A stretch of DNA of 64,000 bases, taken from positions 2,914,001 to 2,978,000 of the forward strand of contig JAUCEF010000009.1 in assembly GCA_033558025.1 (NCBI GenBank). Direction: 5' to 3'. The notes beneath the pieces are model-generated. The model was given only the letters and a program-made list of their open reading frames with translations. It did no database searches and was not told the origin of the DNA. Below, piece by piece: positions 62,449 through 64,000 of the stretch (its first letter is position 1; each line of letters opens with the position of its first letter). A program made the translations under genes and the position numbers. The DNA is from Phytophthora sp. 'mugwort' (taxonomy: Eukaryota > Oomycota > Peronosporomycetes > Peronosporales > Peronosporaceae).

Positions 62449-62483
62449 CGAGTACACTTCGGGTGAGATGGCCAAGTTCTGTG
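62449..62483 (+). pseudogene. A(+) integrase remnant
   Basis: 35 bp continuing RSDNGG with EYTSGEMAKFC. Ends in TTCTGTG, where an A2 LTR begins. It is the only sequence tying the far side of the 21.5-kb C(-) nest to the A(+) at 38893. Confidence 0.88.
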
Positions 62484-62796
62484 TGTTGTCAAGGAGACGC
62501 CTCGAGCAGCTGCTGTATACCGGTAGGATACCGGTATGACCTTCACTCAGTGGCACCTCAATCACTCCGGCGATTACGGGACGATGATTACGATGCACGT
62601 GGGTACAAGATTGTGGGTACAAGATGGGCATCGACGTGGCGCTCTGCGATTGGCTGAAGTAACTCAGTATCCAGTAGAGAATCCAGTAGAGTGTACCCAG
62701 TAGGTAGAACTGTAGGCTTAGAGGTAGCAAGGAGTTTGCGAACTAAGGACCTGAATCAATCACTTTGCATTTTGCCATCAAGTGACCAAGCCTTTT
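62484..62796 (+). repeat. A2 LTR (313 bp), 5' LTR
   Basis: Same type as 271-582 and 6724-7037 but in plus orientation. Promoter block altered slightly upstream (CCTGAATCAATCACTTTGC). Confidence 0.9.
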
Positions 62797-62800
62797 GGTT

Positions 62801-62974
62801 ATGAGCCCAAGCCCCGTCTTCCCTGACCAAGACCCCGACTACGCCTTCGCCATGGACGCCACGTCGACTACCGCCCGCATTAACAAGTTCGACGGAACTA
62901 ACTTCCACACGTGGAAGTTCAAGATGCAGATGGTGCTCGAGGAGCGCGAACTGTGGGAAGTGACAAGTGGGGAA
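62801..62974 (+). pseudogene. A Gag N-terminal fragment (58 residues)
   Basis: Starts at the primer-site ATG. Open to the junction at 62974 (GTGGGGAA). Sequence equals the A-type Gag at 39251, so the A2 LTR is joined to A-type Gag. Confidence 0.87.
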
Positions 62975-63313
62975 TGATGAAAGGTATGGATCTTGGACAC
63001 GAAGCTTGTACGAAGCGGAGGGAGGGACGTCGCAGACGGCGGGACCGGAGCGAAGGCACTTGAGGGGTAGAATGAAGATTCGAAAGTGATTGAATTGTTG
63101 GAGCTTACACCCTACTGTTATAGACACGCGACCCTGCGTCCTATCACCTAGTGCATCTAATCAACCATCACTCACCGGTGTTCGTCCAATCATCCTACTC
63201 GTCTAATCATCGGTGGCGTAAACAACGTACCGTAAACATCGCGGGATCGTGTTGGACCGGTTCGGGTTAACCGGTTACTGGTACACAGTACCAAAACCCG
63301 GCAACCCTCAATA
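62975..63313 (-). repeat. Recombinant D/C LTR (339 bp)
   Basis: From 62975 to about 63224 it follows the D LTR (TGATGAAAGGTATGG..., CACCGGTGTTCG, ATCGGTGGCG). From about 63225 (GTACCGTAAACATCGCGGG) to 63313 it follows the C LTR. A single crossover in the shared GTAAACAAC region explains it. Confidence 0.9.
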
Positions 63314-64000
63314 CGCCCCCTCAATGCGAACACGCGTGGATTCCGAGGGACGCCGTCAGATCCGTGTGGCGTGGTCCTGGCAGTGCCTTGGTCATGATGT
63401 CCGCCAGCATGATAGAAGTCTCGCAGTACTCGAGCTTGACTTCGCCGCGCTTGACCTCATCACGGATGTGATGGTACTTGATGTCGATGTGCTTGGCGCG
63501 ACCATGGTTCACTGGGTTCTTCGTCATCTTGATGCACGACTGGTTGTCTTCGCGGATCATGAGCTCTGGCCCCGATTTGTTCGCTGCCGTCAAAATCTCG
63601 CACAACAGGCGATGAATCCACTTGCCTTCTTGGATCGCCAGACTGAGTGCGATGTACTCCGCCTCACTCGTAGACAGCGAAACACTTGACTGCTTCTTGC
63701 TTCCCCAGCTCACTGGTGCACCCATTAGCATGAACGTGTAGCCGGAAGTCGACTTGCGGTCCGCGAGGTCGCCAGCCCAGTCCGCGTCCGAGTACCCGCG
63801 AAAGTCGATGTTGTCACCCGGCTTGAAGCAGATCCCATGCGTCTTGGTGCCTTGCAGGTAGCGAAAGATACGCTTGACCGCAACCCAGTGTTCTTCTTGA
63901 GGGTTCTCCATGAAGCGCGACGCATAGCCAACGGCGTACGCGATGTCCGGGCGCGTGGCAGTCATCAAGTGCATCAGAGCACCAACAGCTTCGCGAAACG
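63314..64000 (-). mobile_element. D/C recombinant element, 3' part, runs off window
   Basis: Polypurine complement CGCCCCCTCAA, then RNase H (stop at 63321). The 3' end is C-type ([19 protein letters not shown]), and the upstream part is D-type ([19 protein letters not shown]). The C-to-D switch lies in RNase H, in addition to the switch in its LTR. It continues past 64000. Confidence 0.88.
63321..64000 (-). CDS. D/C RNase H and RT end, open, partial
   Basis: At least 226 residues open to the window edge: [40 protein letters not shown], ending [21 protein letters not shown] is a private variant resembling C2. No lesion in the visible part. Confidence 0.88.
   Translation of the reverse strand, partial: FREAVGALMHLMTATRPDIAYAVGYASRFMENPQEEHWVAVKRIFRYLQGTKTHGICFKPGDNIDFRGYSDADWAGDLADRKSTSGYTFMLMGAPVSWGSKKQSSVSLSTSEAEYIALSLAIQEGKWIHRLLCEILTAANKSGPELMIREDNQSCIKMTKNPVNHGRAKHIDIKYHHIRDEVKRGEVKLEYCETSIMLADIMTKALPGPRHTDLTASLGIHACSH

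Larger units (their letters stand above)
38893..62483 (+). mobile_element. A(+) element hosting the large C(-) nest
   Basis: 5' LTR 38893-39246, body to 40971, then after the nested C(-) only 62449-62483 remains, where an A2 LTR cuts it. GGCGG at 40967-40971 and 62444-62448 brackets the C(-) insertion in integrase (RSDNGG|EYTSGEM). The RT, RNase H and 3' LTR are lost or lie outside the window. Confidence 0.9.
62484..62974 (+). mobile_element. A2/A 5' end: LTR, primer site and Gag start
   Basis: LTR 62484-62796 (313 bp, A2 type), primer site 62797-62811, Gag from 62801 reading MSPSPVFPDQDPDYAFAMD to WEVTSGE. Cut at 62974 by a D/C LTR. Confidence 0.88.

Overview
The window is made entirely of Ty1/copia (Pseudoviridae-type) LTR retrotransposons. 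I found no host gene, RNA gene, CRISPR array or unique spacer, and every base can be assigned to one of a few related element families or their LTRs. I call the families A (354-bp LTR, with a 312-314-bp variant A2 and a divergent pol A3), B (339-357-bp LTR), C (343-bp LTR, with a divergent pol subfamily C2) and D (350-bp LTR, pol very close to C). The names are mine. The DNA is eukaryotic and most likely from an oomycete of the Phytophthora/downy mildew type. Each LTR carries a sequence fitting the published oomycete core promoter (initiator YCAYTYY followed by the flanking element MWTTTNC), the coding sequence is moderately GC-rich, and pol has no introns. The species cannot be named from the sequence.

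Complete elements are about 4.7-4.8 kb: LTR, a 15-nt primer site complementary to the anticodon arm of initiator tRNA-Met, one long Gag-protease-integrase-reverse transcriptase-RNase H frame starting at the ATG inside that primer site, a purine-rich tract, LTR.

Layout. 1-7262: truncated A, A2 and C2 copies cut into each other. 7263-12010: full-length B(+). 12011-13160: an A2 segment that looks inverted between two opposed B LTRs. 13161-16644: partial B(-), A gag with LTR, and A3(-) pol. 16645-30621: a full-length C(-), interrupted by C(+) (17876-27107, target duplication GTCAG), itself interrupted by D(-) (21712-26464, target duplication CATCG). 30622-32261: LTR and pol scraps. 32262-37057: full-length A(-). 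37058-38892: a D segment that looks inverted between two opposed A LTRs. 38893-62483: A(+), interrupted by C(-) (40972-62443, GGCGG), which holds a second C(-) (45924-50659, CTTGG) and an A(-) (50968-60479, GTCTT), the latter holding a B(-) (55106-59819, CCACT). The outer C(-) also has a 2,476-bp LTR-bounded tandem duplication (40972-45923). 62484-64000: A2 LTR plus gag, then a recombinant C/D LTR and RNase H running off the window.

Removing each nested insertion, one copy of its 5-bp duplication and the tandem copy returns host elements of 4,736-4,796 bp, which checks the reconstruction. Most copies carry one to four frameshifts or stops, but several LTR pairs look identical, so the locus has been active recently. 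A copia-only, self-nesting block in an oomycete resembles what has been described for Phytophthora centromeres, and that is the main hypothesis here. It cannot be proved from sequence alone.
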